64,000 nucleotides of DNA, from contig NC_016458.1 in NCBI RefSeq assembly GCF_000226115.1, positions 6,234,001-6,298,000 on the forward strand, given 5' to 3'. A program made the position numbers and the translations under genes. The stretch's first letter is position 1; each line of letters starts with the position of its first letter. The stretch comes from Thermothielavioides terrestris NRRL 8126 (Eukaryota; Ascomycota; Sordariomycetes; Sordariales; Chaetomiaceae). The notes below the pieces were generated by a model. It saw only the letters and a program-made list of their open reading frames with translations. It was not told where the DNA came from and made no database searches. Shown here piece after piece: positions 10,852 through 23,037 of the stretch.

Positions 10852-13800
10852 TCACGAGCCAACTTCAGAAGGTATCTCGACGTCCACCACCCTCACCGAC
10901 GACGAGTCTTCGCAGAACAACGACGACGCCGAGTCCCAAGACAGCAGCAGCACTCCCTCGACCAACTTCCAGAAGCTGAAGTCCCTCCTGCACCGCGGCT
11001 ACACCCGCATCAACCGCCAGAAACCCGCCCCGCCAGCCCAGGAAGAACCCACCCCCGCCTCCTCCTCGTCCCCGGCATCAACCGGCAAGATCCTCAACCT
11101 GCTCCGCAGCGACGCCTACGAGGTCGCCCAGCGCTTCTGGGAGGCGCCGAACCTGACGACCAAGCCGCTGAGCTTCGCGCTCTCGCTTCTGCTGCTGTGG
11201 CGCCTGCTCGGCCCGGCCGCGCTCGGCGGCATCCTGGTCCTGCTGGCCGGCATGGCCGCCAACGTGCTGCTGATGCGCGCGCTGCTGCGCATCGAGCGCG
11301 CCCGCCGTGACGCCTCCGACTCCCGCCTGCAGCGCACCAGCCAGTTCGTCGAGGCCATCCGCCACCTGCGCTGGTATGCCTGGCAGGACGCCTGGCTGGG
11401 CAAGATCATGGAGGGCCGCGCGACGGAGCTCGGCTGGCGCGTGAGGAGCAATGTGGTCGTCAAGAGCATCGCCGCGGTGAATGCGCTCGCGGCGTACCTG
11501 TTTCCCGTGGCCGGGTTCTGGGCGTACACGGTGCTCGGGGGGAAGAGGCTGACGGTGGACGTGGCGTTTCCGGCTCTGGACTTGTTCGGCATGGTGCAGA
11601 ACAGCCTGAGGGAGCTGCCGGATTTGGTAACGGTTGTCCTAAATGCGCGGGTGGCGATGGCGAGGATTGAGAGGTTCATGCTGGAGCCGGAGAAGGAGGA
11701 CCTGGAGGGGGATCTGCTCGGGGGTGGCGGTCGGGGGGAGGAGGTCGGGCCGCCCGGAGAGCTGGAGATCGCGGTGACCGATGCGTCGTTTGCGTGGCCT
11801 GGGTCAGCGAAGAACGTGCTGAGGGACGTGTCGATCGTGTGCCGGCCGGGCCTGACGGTGGTGTGCGGTAAGGTGGGCATCGGCAAGACGGCGCTGCTGC
11901 AGGCTATCCTGGGCGAGCTGGACCAGCACGGCGGTGAACGCAGCGTGCCACGCGAGATGGTCGGGTACTGCGCCCAGACGCCCTGGCTCGAGAGCATGAG
12001 CATCCGCGAGAACATCCTGTTCTCGGCTCCGTACGACAAGGCCCGCTTCGAGCAGGTCATCGACGCCTGCTGCCTGCGCGACGACCTCGACAAGTTTCGG
12101 TGCAAAGATCTCACGCTCATCGGCGAGAACGGCGTCGGGCTGTCGGGCGGCCAGCGGGCGCGCGTGGCGCTGGCGAGAGCCGTCTACAGCCGGGCGCGTA
12201 TCCTGCTTCTCGACGACCCCATCTCGGCGCTGGACCACCACACGGCCACGAGCATCGTGCAGAATCTCTTCGCCGACAAGAACTCGCCGCTGACTGCGGG
12301 TAGGCTTGTCGTCTTCGTCACTCACCGCGTCGACATTGTCACCCCCTACGCCTACCAGGTCATCGAGGTCCTGGATGGCGGCCGGGTCGAGACGTTTGAC
12401 CGGAAGGAGCTGGAGAATAACGAAGAGGAGCTCGAGCACCTGGCGGAGATCGCCTGTACCGCTGCTGCCGCGCCGACGAGTGACGGGACAGGAACGGAGG
12501 AAGGCGAACCGATGCCCGACAGCTTTATGGAGGAGGAGCATCGCGTGCACGGAGGAGTCCTGGCCTCGGTCTACTGGCAGTACGTTAAGGCCGGCCGGCT
12601 TGGCTGGTGGGCCACCATGATCGGCTTCTTCGTGCTCTTCCGCGTCGCCAAGATTGGGTACTTCTGGTTCCTGAAAGAATGGGGCGAGCAGTACCGAGAA
12701 ACGCCGGAGGGTAGCTACAGCCACAGCGCTGCCATGGCCGGCCTTGGGCAAGACACAAACGGCTTGCATCATGCCGTGGTCTCCCAAGCCGTGTTCCAGC
12801 GGTATGGAACATCATCAAAGAGCTGGCTCGACCTGGGACGGTATTTGCCTTCGCCCAGCACGGATGTCAATCCGTGGCTGTTGGGATTTCTCTACTTGTC
12901 GCTGGCGCAGGTCGTCACCCAGGCTCTGTCGGACGCTGCGCTCGTCGTCATCATCTACAAGGCCGGGAAAAACCTCTTCGAGCGCGCGATGCAACGCGTG
13001 GCCAATGCCACCTTCCGGTTCTACGATGTCACGCCCGTCGGCAGGCTGATGAACCGACTGACATCAGACATGGGCACCATTGACGGACAGATCGCCGGCC
13101 AGCTCATGCAGGTGGCGTGGTACTCCCTTGGCTGGCTGTCGTCCATTGCCGTCATTTCAACCGCCACGCCCTCGTTCCTGGCCATTAGCATCGCCATGAC
13201 GGCGCTCTTTGTCCTCGTGTTTGACCGGTTCCTGCCGACATCGCAGTCTCTACGCCGACTAGAGACGGTCTCCCTCTCGCCGCTGATGTCCAACTTCGGC
13301 ACCCTCGTCGAGGGCCTGACGACCGTGCGAGCGTTCCACGCCGAGCCGCATTTCCAGAACCGCATCGTCGCCAGCACAGACGCCTTCCAAAAGATGGATC
13401 ACTTCTACTGGTCTCTCCAAGCCTGGCTGCAGTACCGCTTTGACCTGCTCTCGGCGCTGAGCACCTTCACGCTGACCCTGGCGGCGATCCTGTCGGGTCT
13501 CTCCAGCGGCAGCGTCGGCTTTGTCCTCGCCTCGGCATCCAATTTTGTCCAGTCCACACACAGCCTGTGCCGCCGCTACGGCGAGATGCAAATGCAGTTC
13601 GTGAGCGTCGAGCGCGTCATTGAGCTGCTCGGCCTGGACCAAGAACCGCGCGGGACCGTCCGCCCGCCGGCCGCCTGGCCCCTTTTCGGCGACGACATCG
13701 TCTTCGACAAGGTCACGCTGCGCTACGCGCCGGGCCTCGACCCGGTCCTGTCCAACGTCAGCTTCACCATCCCCGGCGGCGCCAACGTCGCCGTGACGGG

Positions 13801-14413
13801 GCGCACCGGCTCCGGCAAGAGCACGCTCGCGCTCAGCCTGCTCGGCACGCTGCACCCGGACACCGACTGCGGCGGAAGCATCCGCATCGGCGGCGTCGAC
13901 CTCGCGACCGTCGACAGGCACACGCTGCGCCGCAACGTCACCTTCGTCGCGCAGGACCCGGTCCTCTTCCCCGGCACGCTGCGCGACAACCTCGACCCGC
14001 TGGGCGAGCGCGACGAGGCCGAGCGCGCCGAGGTGCTCGCGCGCGTGCTGCTGCGTTCCGGCGACGGCGGCGCGACGACGACCACCACCACCAGCAGCAC
14101 CTTCACGCTCGACAGCCGCGTGGACGGCGGCGGCAAGAACCTGTCGCAGGGCCAGCGGCAGCTGGTCGGGCTGGGCCGGGCGATCCTCCGCCGCAGCCCC
14201 GTCGTGATCATGGACGAGGCCACGGCATCGATCGACGGCGAGACGGCCGCGTACATCCAGCGGCTGCTGAGGGAGGAGCTGCGGTACAGCACGGTGATCA
14301 CGATCGCGCACAAGGCGGAGGCGGTGGCGGATGCCGATTTCGAGGTCGTGCTGGACCGCGGGCGGGTCGTCCGGGCCGGGCCGAGGGGGCCGAGGTGGGC
14401 GGGCAGAGGGTGA
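9437..14413 (+). CDS. ABCC-type (MRP-like) ABC transporter
   Basis: Three exons, 9437-9517, 9625-9966 and 10028-14413, give 1602 aa; the introns are 107 and 61 nt with GTAAGC donors. The N-terminus is hydrophobic and fits the extra TMD0 of ABCC proteins. NBD1 has Walker A GKVGIGKT near residue 755, signature LSGGQRARVALARA and Walker B ILLLDDPISALD. NBD2 has Walker A GRTGSGKST near 1400, signature LSQGQRQLVGLGRA and VVIMDEATASID. The two halves and the DD/DE asymmetry after Walker B are typical of ABCC pumps exporting conjugates or toxins. A polyglutamine plus Ser/Thr-rich insert of about 90 residues sits between early TMD1 helices. The likely site is the plasma or vacuolar membrane; the substrate is unknown. 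No biosynthetic cluster surrounds it. Confidence 0.93.
10814..10849 (+). repeat. CAG microsatellite coding polyglutamine
   Basis: Eleven CAG codons and one CAA encode an uninterrupted glutamine run of twelve inside TMD1 of the ABC transporter. It starts a low-complexity insert rich in Ser, Thr and Glu. Pure CAG repeats are prone to length change. Confidence 0.9.
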
Positions 14414-17237
14414 TTGGTGCGGCTGCTGCTGCTGTCCACACTACACTGGCTACCTGCTATTCCGTATACACGAAATGACGCTCGGGATGGAGTTACGGCT
14501 ATGCTTTTTCTGGGTATCGGTTACAATGGGTTGGGTGGGTAAATCGGATGGATCATGAGGTGGCGTCAAGCAGAGTTCCCTTGAATCTACACCTGCACTT
14601 GGCAGTTGCGCCTGCTCATACCGAGCAGCTCAATAACAAAACTCTTGTTTCATATACTTGATAGTAAGCATCAGTGCTGACACAGCTTCGTAGGGGGAAA
14701 CCTGCTGGAGATGTCTCTGGCAATGGGGCGAGTTCTGCTCCATTCGCTGTGTTCCGTAATTACCCTCCTTTCCGCATACGCCACCCCCTTTCGCCCCATC
14801 GTCGGAGAGACAATGAAACCAACGTTAAGGCCGGATGATTCGAGTCAGCAGAAACGGAATACGCTTTGCCTCCTGTTTGCTGCGGCTGTGTCACCCGCAA
14901 ACATGTCGCTGGGAATTCAGGGCATGCCAAGGCGGCGGGTAGGGCTCTTTGAGAGCATCAGCTCAAGGGAGAATGCTGAAAGGGGCCCCCGTCCGTCCAG
15001 GGCATTGACTCGCTTCTTTTGACAGTTAAACTAGCGAGTAAGCAGAAGTTAAGCGGATCCGAGAGAGATCACGAATCACTGAGGTATGTAGTTAGTGTAC
15101 GGATACTGTATTCCATATTGCCGTATTCCTAATTAGCCGAGCGTAAGCGGTCAACGACCGACACCGAACGTTGTCTGGGGGCCTTCGTCAGACGAGGGAG
15201 GAAAAACCATGCAATATCCGCAGACGAGGTCAGCTAATCTGATTTGAGGTCTCATGGTCAACATCCCCTTCTTCCGCGACGCCGTCTGCTTCTCGTCGAT
15301 GTGCTGGCATCGCCGAGGTGGAGGACGCCAACTGTCCACCTGCGAGTGTGCTTCCAAGTTGAGACTCGCATGTGCATGTACTGTACCTACATACATGTAT
15401 GTATGTACATGAGACTAACTAGGGGCAGATATACAAAGCAATGCTGGCCGGTCCATCAGTGCGCTGTCGGTTGGCTGCAGAAACAGGAGCGGGCGACGTG
15501 GGTGGGGGGTTCGTGTGGTGGGCGGAAACGAAAGAGAAGCAGCTGTTGCGAGCACAGCATCACGCAGGGTCGCTATTGAAACAAGACCACTGGGAGTTAC
15601 AACATCGTTTGGAGTGCCGTGCGACAAGAGGCGAAACAGAGAACCAACGGACTCGCGGACCGCGCAGGGCGGACGCCTGCTTCACTGTGGGGACAACAGA
15701 TGCTGTTGCCAAGGAGCGCAAAACCCCGCATTGCAGGGGACGATGGTCCAAGTCGTTGATGTCGAGCCGCAGGTCCTGGGACATACCAGGAACAAGTCGG
15801 ACCTGAATCCGAGGAGTCCTGAGGTCTGGCAAGCGATGGCCGGTCCGTCCGAGATTCCCCGTCTCACCTGAATCTGACAGAGTCTTCTCCTGAATTAATT
15901 GCCATGCCAAGCGCTGAGTGGTTGCACAGCATTGAAGCTTTTTTGAAGGTAATTTCTCCAGCTGAAAGAGGCGTTTCCTTTTCTGCGCATTCCCGGAGGA
16001 CAGAAATAAATCGGTGCATTTTGCAGAGGACTGTGGTCAAGTGTCCGCAATCCGGAATAAAGCCCAGCTCTTGTTTTCTTTGCGCCGTGGCGTGCCAGTC
16101 TCTCGTGTTCACTCAGTCTTTTCGCAAATAGTGTGGTGTATTCCATGGTTAAATCCATCAGGGGTCTCACAAAGGGAAAGGTGCAGGGCCAACAGCGCCG
16201 GCCGGGCCAATCAGGGCACGACGAAACGCACGATTTCGATGGTTGGGATGCATCCTGGGAGCCATGGATGTGGTCTCACTTGACTGGCTGAGGATGCCCG
16301 GCTGGCCACTGAGCAGAGAGCGCCTTCCTTCTCGGGAACCGACCGCCCACTCATGGCCAGCGGAGATCCGGTCGTGCTCGCTTGCTCACTGAAGGGTTCC
16401 AGGTCCGCCAGAGCGGGCAGGCAAAGAAGCAGAAGCAGGGCTGCCTTGCTTCCCGAAGGATAAAGTTAACTAACACTCGCACCGTTGCATGATGCTGTCA
16501 TCAGGCCCACTCACACTCGCACCCACTGGCCCTCTGGACCGCCCGATGGTGGCGCCCCATGGGTCCTTCGATCCGTTCCTGTCAATCTCTTCTTTTTGCT
16601 GCAGGGACCTGTTCGGATCTGACGGCCTGCTGGTTGCCACGTTGGGCTGCGTCCAAACGCTGGGCACGCCCGCCGATGTCACGCCTGCAATCTCCACGAT
16701 TCCATCGCTCCCACGAATCCATGCTTGCCCACGGCCCAAGCTCGCATGGTCGTGCCGTCGCAACGTCCCGTCTGAAGTGGACCTGCTGATTCATGGCCCG
16801 TTGCCGGGTTGCCCAAAGGCGGCCCAGCGCGGCGAGAAGTTCACTTGGCGCTCGTATTCCCGCCCCATCTGGCGCGGCGTGGCTAACTAACGTTCGTTAC
16901 GGAATAGTAAGGTCGTTAGTGTCCGGAAGAAGTGAGGTGGTCGCTGGGTTCGGCGTCTGCGAGTCTGCCTGCTGCTCGGTTGCTCTGGGGATGCGGCGCC
17001 GCCCTGTCGTTTGGTGGCGCCAGCCACGCTTCCATGCGGCGGCTCCGCGTGAATAAAGACCTTGGGATGCCTCGAGCGACCCCCCTTTCCGTCTGTTTCC
17101 CTCTCATTACCTCTTTGTACGCGCGTAGTCTAATACTCATTAATACGCCTTCGGGTTCCGCTGTCGCTCGCTTTAGCTAGCCTTGGTAGCTAGACCATTC
17201 CGCTCGCTCAGCACGCATCCCGAACCTCTCAAGCAAC
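14414..17237. other. long intergenic region, no supported gene
   Basis: About 2.8 kb without a credible gene. The best candidate, a 103-codon frame at 14711-15022 with a weakly hydrophobic N-terminus, lacks a domain or splice partners. A short TACATACATGTATGTATGTACAT-like palindromic stretch lies near 15390-15411. The final 200 bp, CT-rich with scattered TTAG, precede the next gene. Confidence 0.5.
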
Positions 17238-18211
17238 ATGCGTACCTCCACCCTGTCTCTGGGCGCCCTGGCCGTGGGCCTCGCCGCTGCCCACACCTAC
17301 CCCAACTGCGTAAGTGAAGCGCCGGGGACGGACTGTCTGACTCGGGGGGAACAGACGCTGACACCGGACTGCAGGATACGGACAACTGCTACCGCAACCT
17401 GATCGATGAGCGGTTTGCCGCCGAGGCTGTGTCCTGGTGCCCGGAGTTCCTCGCCGGCACCACCACGGCTGCCTCGGCCATCCCGACCGACTTCAGCAAC
17501 TGCGGTGGAGACGTCAAGGCTGTGAGCTCGGCCTGCTCGTGCATCACTTACACGGCCACGCACACCACGGGCAGCGAGACCTCCACCAGCACTGAGGCTC
17601 CGTCGACCACGAGCACCAGCACCACTGAGGTCACTCCCACGACCACGACCACGACCACCCCCTCGGCCCCGACCACCACCCCAACCACCACCGAGACCGA
17701 CACGGAGACGTCGGCCTGCGAGAGCGAGACCAAGACCGAGACGGAGACGTCGGCCTGCGAGAGCGAGACCCAGACCGAGACCGAGACGTCGGCCTGCGAG
17801 AGCGAGACCCAGACCGAGACGGAGCAGCCCACCAGCACCTCGACTACCCAGTGGACCACTTCGACCTACACGACCACCATCACCCGCACCATCACCTCGT
17901 GCGCCTCCACCGTGACCAACTGCCCGGCCCACAGCACCGTCACCACCTCCGAGGTCATCGTCACCACCACCGTCTGCCCCGTGACCGAGACCCCCACCGG
18001 CCCCGCCGTCACCGTGCCGACCGCCAGCGTGCCGCCCGTCTACACCCCGACCTCGATCGGCACCGTCACGATCCCGACCCCGACCTCCAACCAGGGCGGC
18101 GCCGGGTCCAGCCCCACCCCCTCGCTCCCCGTCACTGCCGGTGCCGGCCGTGCCGTCCGCGGTGTCGAGGGCGTTGCCGCCGTCGCCGGCCTGCTCGCTG
18201 CCTTGCTTTAA
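17238..18211 (+). CDS. secreted, probably GPI-anchored Ser/Thr-rich protein
   Basis: Two exons, 17238-17309 and 17375-18211, are joined across a 65-nt intron (GTAAGT ... GCAG), giving 302 aa. A signal peptide (MRTSTLSLGALAVGLAAAHT) leads into a short cysteine-bearing domain (DTDNCYRNL, SWCPEFL, NCGGD, ACSCITYTATHTT), a type common at the N-terminus of fungal wall proteins. It is followed by a Thr-rich region holding three 13-residue repeats of TETETSACESETQ type, then TTITRTITSCASTVTNCP, and a hydrophobic C-terminus (GVAAVAGLLAALL) preceded by small residues, as in GPI signals. It probably ends up in the cell wall; no enzymatic domain is visible. Confidence 0.82.
17705..17821 (+). repeat. 39-bp tandem repeat, three copies
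   Basis: Units start at 17705, 17744 and 17783, each beginning GAGACGTCGGCCTGCGAGAG. They encode three 13-residue repeats with one cysteine each in the GPI-type protein. The copies differ at only a few bases, so array expansion is recent or homogenised. Confidence 0.9.
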
Positions 18212-18962
18212 GCGGGCGCGCTCTGCGCTTGAGTGCGCGGGGTTCCTTTTGGGACACCCTGAGCATTTTCCGTTGATGGTAGTCGTTGTTTTGCATGATA
18301 GAGTTGGAGAGCAGAGAGCCTGCGTCGATGTTGCAGCTGTATCACGAATCGGATGCCTGTTGATGATGCATGATACATACCTGCCCTGTCGGCTTCCATT
18401 CTTGTAGATATGTTGATACCTGTAATGGGGATGTGCCGGTTGTCGAGTCTGTGCGCCGGAATTTTCCATCTTATCCGCTGGCCTGTGTGCCCTTCCTTGT
18501 CTTGCACCTTTCAGACGGCCCTGGGCTTCTTATGGCCCTCGATAGTCCCTTGGCCAACTCCCTGCTTGGCAATTGGCAGCCTGCGGAGGATTGCATTGAG
18601 GCTTGCGCCACGTCCATACATACACTCTGTAGTGTAGTGTTGTCAGCGTTAACGATGTGAGTGGGGGCCGAAGAGGCTCTCGGTTCCGCCGCGTTGCTGC
18701 CAATCAATGGTTCAAGGAAGCATTTACAATTGCGGCTGGTTGGATCAGGACAGGGGGGCCCGACCTCACAACCAAGCGCACCAATGCACTCATATTCCGT
18801 AGTTAAATGCTCTCTGCCTTCCAACCGATCATGGAGGCGGCGAGACCCAGTCGTCTTGCATTCTGTTGCGCCTCTCGCCGGCGCTGGAAGTGAAAGCCAA
18901 AGGGGGCAGCCCAGGCAGTCGAGGCGGCATTACCACACAACACCGGTAACACCGGAAGCACC
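18212..18962. other. intergenic region, no supported gene
   Basis: This is the 3' flank of the GPI-type gene and the promoter of the P450. No frame shows a domain or convincing splice structure. Confidence 0.6.
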
Positions 18963-20823
18963 ATGGAGGCGACAAGCTCACCCTCAACCGCGACGCTCGT
19001 GGGGAGGGCCGTCGGGCTCCTCGTCGTCATCGCACTCGCTCGCTTCTTCTACCGCCTTCATCAGGTCCGCACCTTTGTCCGGAGGTTCCACAAAGAGCAC
19101 GATCTGGTGCGTACCCCCTGGGCCGCTGGTTGCGCGCATCACTGATGGCTCACGGGATGCGCAACTCACAGGAATGGGTCCCCCACTCGTATCTCCTGGG
19201 CCATCTGATCGAGACGGGCAAGATCATGGCGCGGTTTCTGCGCGACATGTACCCGCTCTGCATCGCGACTTTGGTGCTGCAGAAGTACCCGCACCTGGAG
19301 AAGTACGGCTTCATCGTCCTGGACGCCTGGCCCTTCGTCCTGCCCATGATCTACGTGTTCGACCCGGACATGTCGTCCCAGTTCACCCAGGTGCATTCCC
19401 TGCCCAAGTCGGACGACCTGAAGAGCGAGTTCCGCCCGCTCACCCAGAACAAGGACCTCGTCACGCTCGACGGCCAGGCCTGGAAGTTCTGGCGCAGCGT
19501 TTTCAACCCGGGCTTCTCCGTCAAGAACCTCATTTCCCTGACCCCGGCCTTCCTCGAGGAGATCCGCCTGTTCTCGGACCGGCTGAGGGCGGCCGCAAAG
19601 TCGGGCGAGGTGTTGAAGCTCGAGGAGCATGCCGTCAACTTGACCATCGACGTGATCGGGCGCAGCATCCTGTACGTGTTCCTGCCCCCCCAGTCACCCG
19701 TTCCATCCTGTTCATACTCACAGGTCAACAGTGGGACTCGCCTGCACTGCCAGACCAGGCCGAATCCTCTCCAATGGGCCCTGGCCAAGCAAATATCGTG
19801 GCTCATCCCTGAGCACACGCCGCCGTCGCTCCTCAAGCTGATCAACCCGGCCCGGCCGCTGCTCATGTGGAACTACAACCGCATCATCCGCAATTACCTG
19901 CTGCCCATCATCCAGGAGAAAGTGGCCGCGCAAGCCCACGGCGACTTTTCCGGCAGCACCGAGACGAAGACGGTCCTCTCGCTCGCCGCCAAAGCCTACC
20001 TGGCCGAGAAACCGCAGGCAGCTACCACCTCGCGCTCCGCCCCGGTCATCGACGAGGAGTTCATCTCCATGACTATCCCGCAGCTCGTCATTTTCCTCTT
20101 CGCAGGTAATGCCCCCCCAGCCCCTTTTCTCCAGCGCTGCATTCATTCTACCCACCCATCCACGCTCCTGACTTAAACCGCCCAGGCCACGACACCACCG
20201 CGACGACGCTCTGCTTCGCCTACAACCTCCTCAACAAGAACCCCTCCACCCTCGCCGCCCTGCGCGCCGAGCACGACGCCGTGCTCGGGCCCAACCCCGC
20301 CGACGCGGAATCCCGCATCGCCGCCAACCCCCAGCTCCTCAACGCGCTCCCGTACACCGCGGCGGTCATCAAGGAGACGCTCCGGCTGTACCCGCCGGCG
20401 GCGACGGTGCGGCAGGGCCAGCCGTCCTTCGAGCTGGTGCACCCGGCGACGGGGCGGCGCTTCGCGACGGCCGGCTTCGTGGTGCACCAGAACTCGCACG
20501 CGACGCACCACCTGCCCGCGGTGTTCCCGCGCCCGACCGAGTTCCTGCCGGAGCGCTTCCTCGCGGCCGAGGGCGAGCCGCTGCACGTGCGCCGCAACGC
20601 CTTCCGCGCCTTCGAGCTCGGCCCCCGCGGCTGCATCGGCCAGGAGCTCGCCCAGCTCGAGCTGCGCATGATCCTCGCCCTGACCGCCCGCGAGTTCGAC
20701 CTCGAGATGGTCGTCCCCGACGGCCTGCCCGAGGTCTTTCGGGAGCAGGGCACGTACCCCGTCGGCAATGTCACGGGCCATCCGTTCGCGGGCATGCCCG
20801 TGAGGGTGAAGATCAGAGGGTGA
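18963..20823 (+). CDS. cytochrome P450 monooxygenase
   Basis: Four exons, 18963-19106, 19172-19671, 19732-20105 and 20186-20823, are joined by introns of 65, 60 and 80 nt, giving 551 aa. An N-terminal membrane anchor (LVGRAVGLLVVIALARFF) targets the ER. The oxygen-binding I-helix AGHDTTATT is split by intron 3. The K-helix ExxR is KETLRL, and the heme loop FELGPRGCIG places the thiolate cysteine near residue 489. The mid-protein WKFWRSVFNPGF and LTIDVIGRSIL resemble fungal P450s annotated with StcB/CYP52-like clans. The substrate cannot be inferred; no polyketide or terpene synthase lies nearby. The acceptor of intron 2 was chosen among several AGs to keep frame and the RLHCQTRPNPL motif. Confidence 0.92.
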
Positions 20824-21678
20824 TTGGAGGAGGGGAGGGAGGGTGAGAGGGGTTATAAGGGGGTTGGGATGTTCTGTTGCAGTTGCATTGCTTGTGCTAC
20901 GGCGCTCGGAGGGAGTCGCGGGGTAGAGGCGGAGCTAGTCCAGATGTAACGGTTGCTTTAGAGGTATATACAGGTAGATGGGGAGGGGGGTATATACTCC
21001 TGCTTGTATAACCTGGCGATCATGATAGGCATATACAGTACATCCGTACATGGGGAGTTGATCGCAGATCCTCGGGGACCATCAAGCGCCGATCCAGATG
21101 GTCTACAAGGGTGGCCATTGAACAATATCCGAGCCCTACAATGAAGACTCGTACGGAGCGACCAACCTGGCCGGTTGACAACATTGCAGCTTTCAAACAT
21201 CGCTTGATTACGACACCGCGGTGCCAGCATACGGATCTCATCTATCCGTCAGGGCAGCGGCTTGCGGACGCCCATGGTGATCAGCACGCCGGGCTTGATT
21301 TCAGACAGCACGTGGTGGGCATCCCCCACACGGCAGCGTTCCCTGGCCATACGTGAGCGGTGTTAATCGACGTTTCAAATGCCCAACCACTATGAATAGA
21401 TTGTCCATTTCGGACAGTTCCCGAGAACGGCGGGCTCGGAGGAGCGGGAGGGCGGCCAAGCCTGGGGACACGCAGCCGGGTAATTAATTTCCATGGCCAC
21501 GCCAAATGCGAGGCGTCGTCATGGGCTCGACATGTTCCCGGACGGCGGCGAGCACGTTATTAATGAGGACAGATCCCGTACGCACTCATTCCCGGGAGGT
21601 TTTCAGCCGCCGAGGCTCAACCGCTGGGCTGCGACTTCGAAACCGCTGCCGATGGCATGGCCGGGTGGTGAGCTGAAG
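20824..21678. other. intergenic region, no supported gene
   Basis: The 3' flank of the P450 runs into the promoter of the lipase. The lipase frame stays open upstream to 21493, but that part has no signal peptide and looks untranslated. Confidence 0.6.
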
Positions 21679-23037
21679 ATGGCGCTTCGCATCCCTTTTT
21701 TGCTCTCCCTATGGAGGAGCATCCTCCTGGTGGCCATCTCGACCTCGGCCATCCCTCTCAAAACACTGGACGAGCTCATCGCCGACGCCGATGCCGAGTT
21801 TGCGGCGACGCCAGCCGGCGGCTTCCCTTTGCTGCCCCCGAGCCGCGACCCGTGGTACCGGGCGCCGACGACGTACGACTGGAGGCAGACGGACCCGGGG
21901 CGCGTGCTCAAGATCCGGCGCGCGCCGCTCCTCAACCAGACCATCAGCAACGCGCTCGCCGCGTACCAGCTACTCTACCGCTCGACCGACAGCCAGTACA
22001 ACGCCTCATGGGACGTGACGACGCTGTTCATCCCGCGGTGGCAGGCGCGGTGCTCGGCGTCGGCGCCGGCGCTGTGCGCGCACGCGGTGCTGTCGTACCA
22101 GCTGCCGTACGACACGTGCGACGTGGACGCGAGCCCGTCGTTCGGGCTGCACTTTGGCGAGCCGTACGGCGAGATCGGCGACGCGCTCGCGCTCGGCTGG
22201 TTCGTCGCCGTGCCCGACTACGAGGGCCCGCTGGCCAGCTACGCCGCCGGCGTGCAGGCCGGCCACGCCACCCTGGACGGCGTGCGCGCCGTGCTCGAGG
22301 TCGCCGGCCGGTTCGGCCTGCGGATGGACCAGGCCAAGGTCGCGCTGTGGGGGTACAGCGGCGGCGCGCTGGCCAGCGAGTGGGCCGCCGAGCTGTCGGT
22401 GCAGTACGCGCCCAAGCTGGCCATCGCGGGCGTCGCGGTCGGGGGGCTGACGCCCAATGTGACGAGCGTGACGGCGTACTTGAACGGGCGGGCGGGGGCC
22501 GGTCTGATTCCGCAGGGCCTGCTGGGCATCGCCACGCAGCATCCGGACGCGTACGGGTGGATCGTGAGCCGGCTGAAGCCGGCGTTGAAGGGGGCCTTCT
22601 TGTCCGTGAGGGGTATGACGGCGGCGCAGTCGATCGAGGCGTTCCAGTATCAGAACATCTACGGGTATTTCGTGGGCGGCTACAGGGACCTGCACACGCG
22701 GGTCATGGAGTTGATGTACGACGTCGACGGGTACATGGGCTACCACGGGGTGCCGCGGATGCCCATGTTCATCTACAACGCGATCCACGACGAGCTGAGC
22801 GACATTCGGGACGTGGACGAGCTGGTGGACCGGTTCTGCGGCGTCGGGGCGAACATCCTGTACCAGCGCAACACGGTGGGCTCGCACACGCAGGAGCTGG
22901 TCAACGGCAGGGGCAGGGCCTTCGCGTGGTTGCGCAGCGTACTGGATGGGAGCTACGACCAGATCTACTCGTCGATGGGGTGCACCGTGCAGAACGTCAC
23001 CTACAACTTGGCGCCGTGGGTGGGCTGGGGGAGGTGA
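21679..23037 (+). CDS. secretory lipase (LIP family, Candida antarctica lipase A-like)
   Basis: Single exon of 452 aa from the Met at 21679. This start is chosen because MALRIPFLLSLWRSILLVAI forms a signal peptide and the length fits the family. The alpha/beta-hydrolase nucleophile elbow is GYSGG with the serine near residue 227. The later IHDELSD carries the probable acid residue and GSHTQE the histidine. PSRDPWYRAP near the N-terminus and NYLAPWVGWG-like C-terminal residues also fit. LIP lipases are secreted triacylglycerol hydrolases. N-glycosylation sequons (NQT, NAS, NVT) are present, consistent with export. Confidence 0.88.
   Translation: MALRIPFLLSLWRSILLVAISTSAIPLKTLDELIADADAEFAATPAGGFPLLPPSRDPWYRAPTTYDWRQTDPGRVLKIRRAPLLNQTISNALAAYQLLYRSTDSQYNASWDVTTLFIPRWQARCSASAPALCAHAVLSYQLPYDTCDVDASPSFGLHFGEPYGEIGDALALGWFVAVPDYEGPLASYAAGVQAGHATLDGVRAVLEVAGRFGLRMDQAKVALWGYSGGALASEWAAELSVQYAPKLAIAGVAVGGLTPNVTSVTAYLNGRAGAGLIPQGLLGIATQHPDAYGWIVSRLKPALKGAFLSVRGMTAAQSIEAFQYQNIYGYFVGGYRDLHTRVMELMYDVDGYMGYHGVPRMPMFIYNAIHDELSDIRDVDELVDRFCGVGANILYQRNTVGSHTQELVNGRGRAFAWLRSVLDGSYDQIYSSMGCTVQNVTYNLAPWVGWGR

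Noticed and set aside
14711..15022. 103-codon frame with hydrophobic N-terminus
   Set aside because: Hydrophobic stretch is weak, remainder has no domain, and no splice partners are visible.
17297..18469. 390-codon minus-strand frame
   Set aside because: Gly/Arg-rich shadow of the repetitive Thr-rich wall-protein gene on the plus strand.
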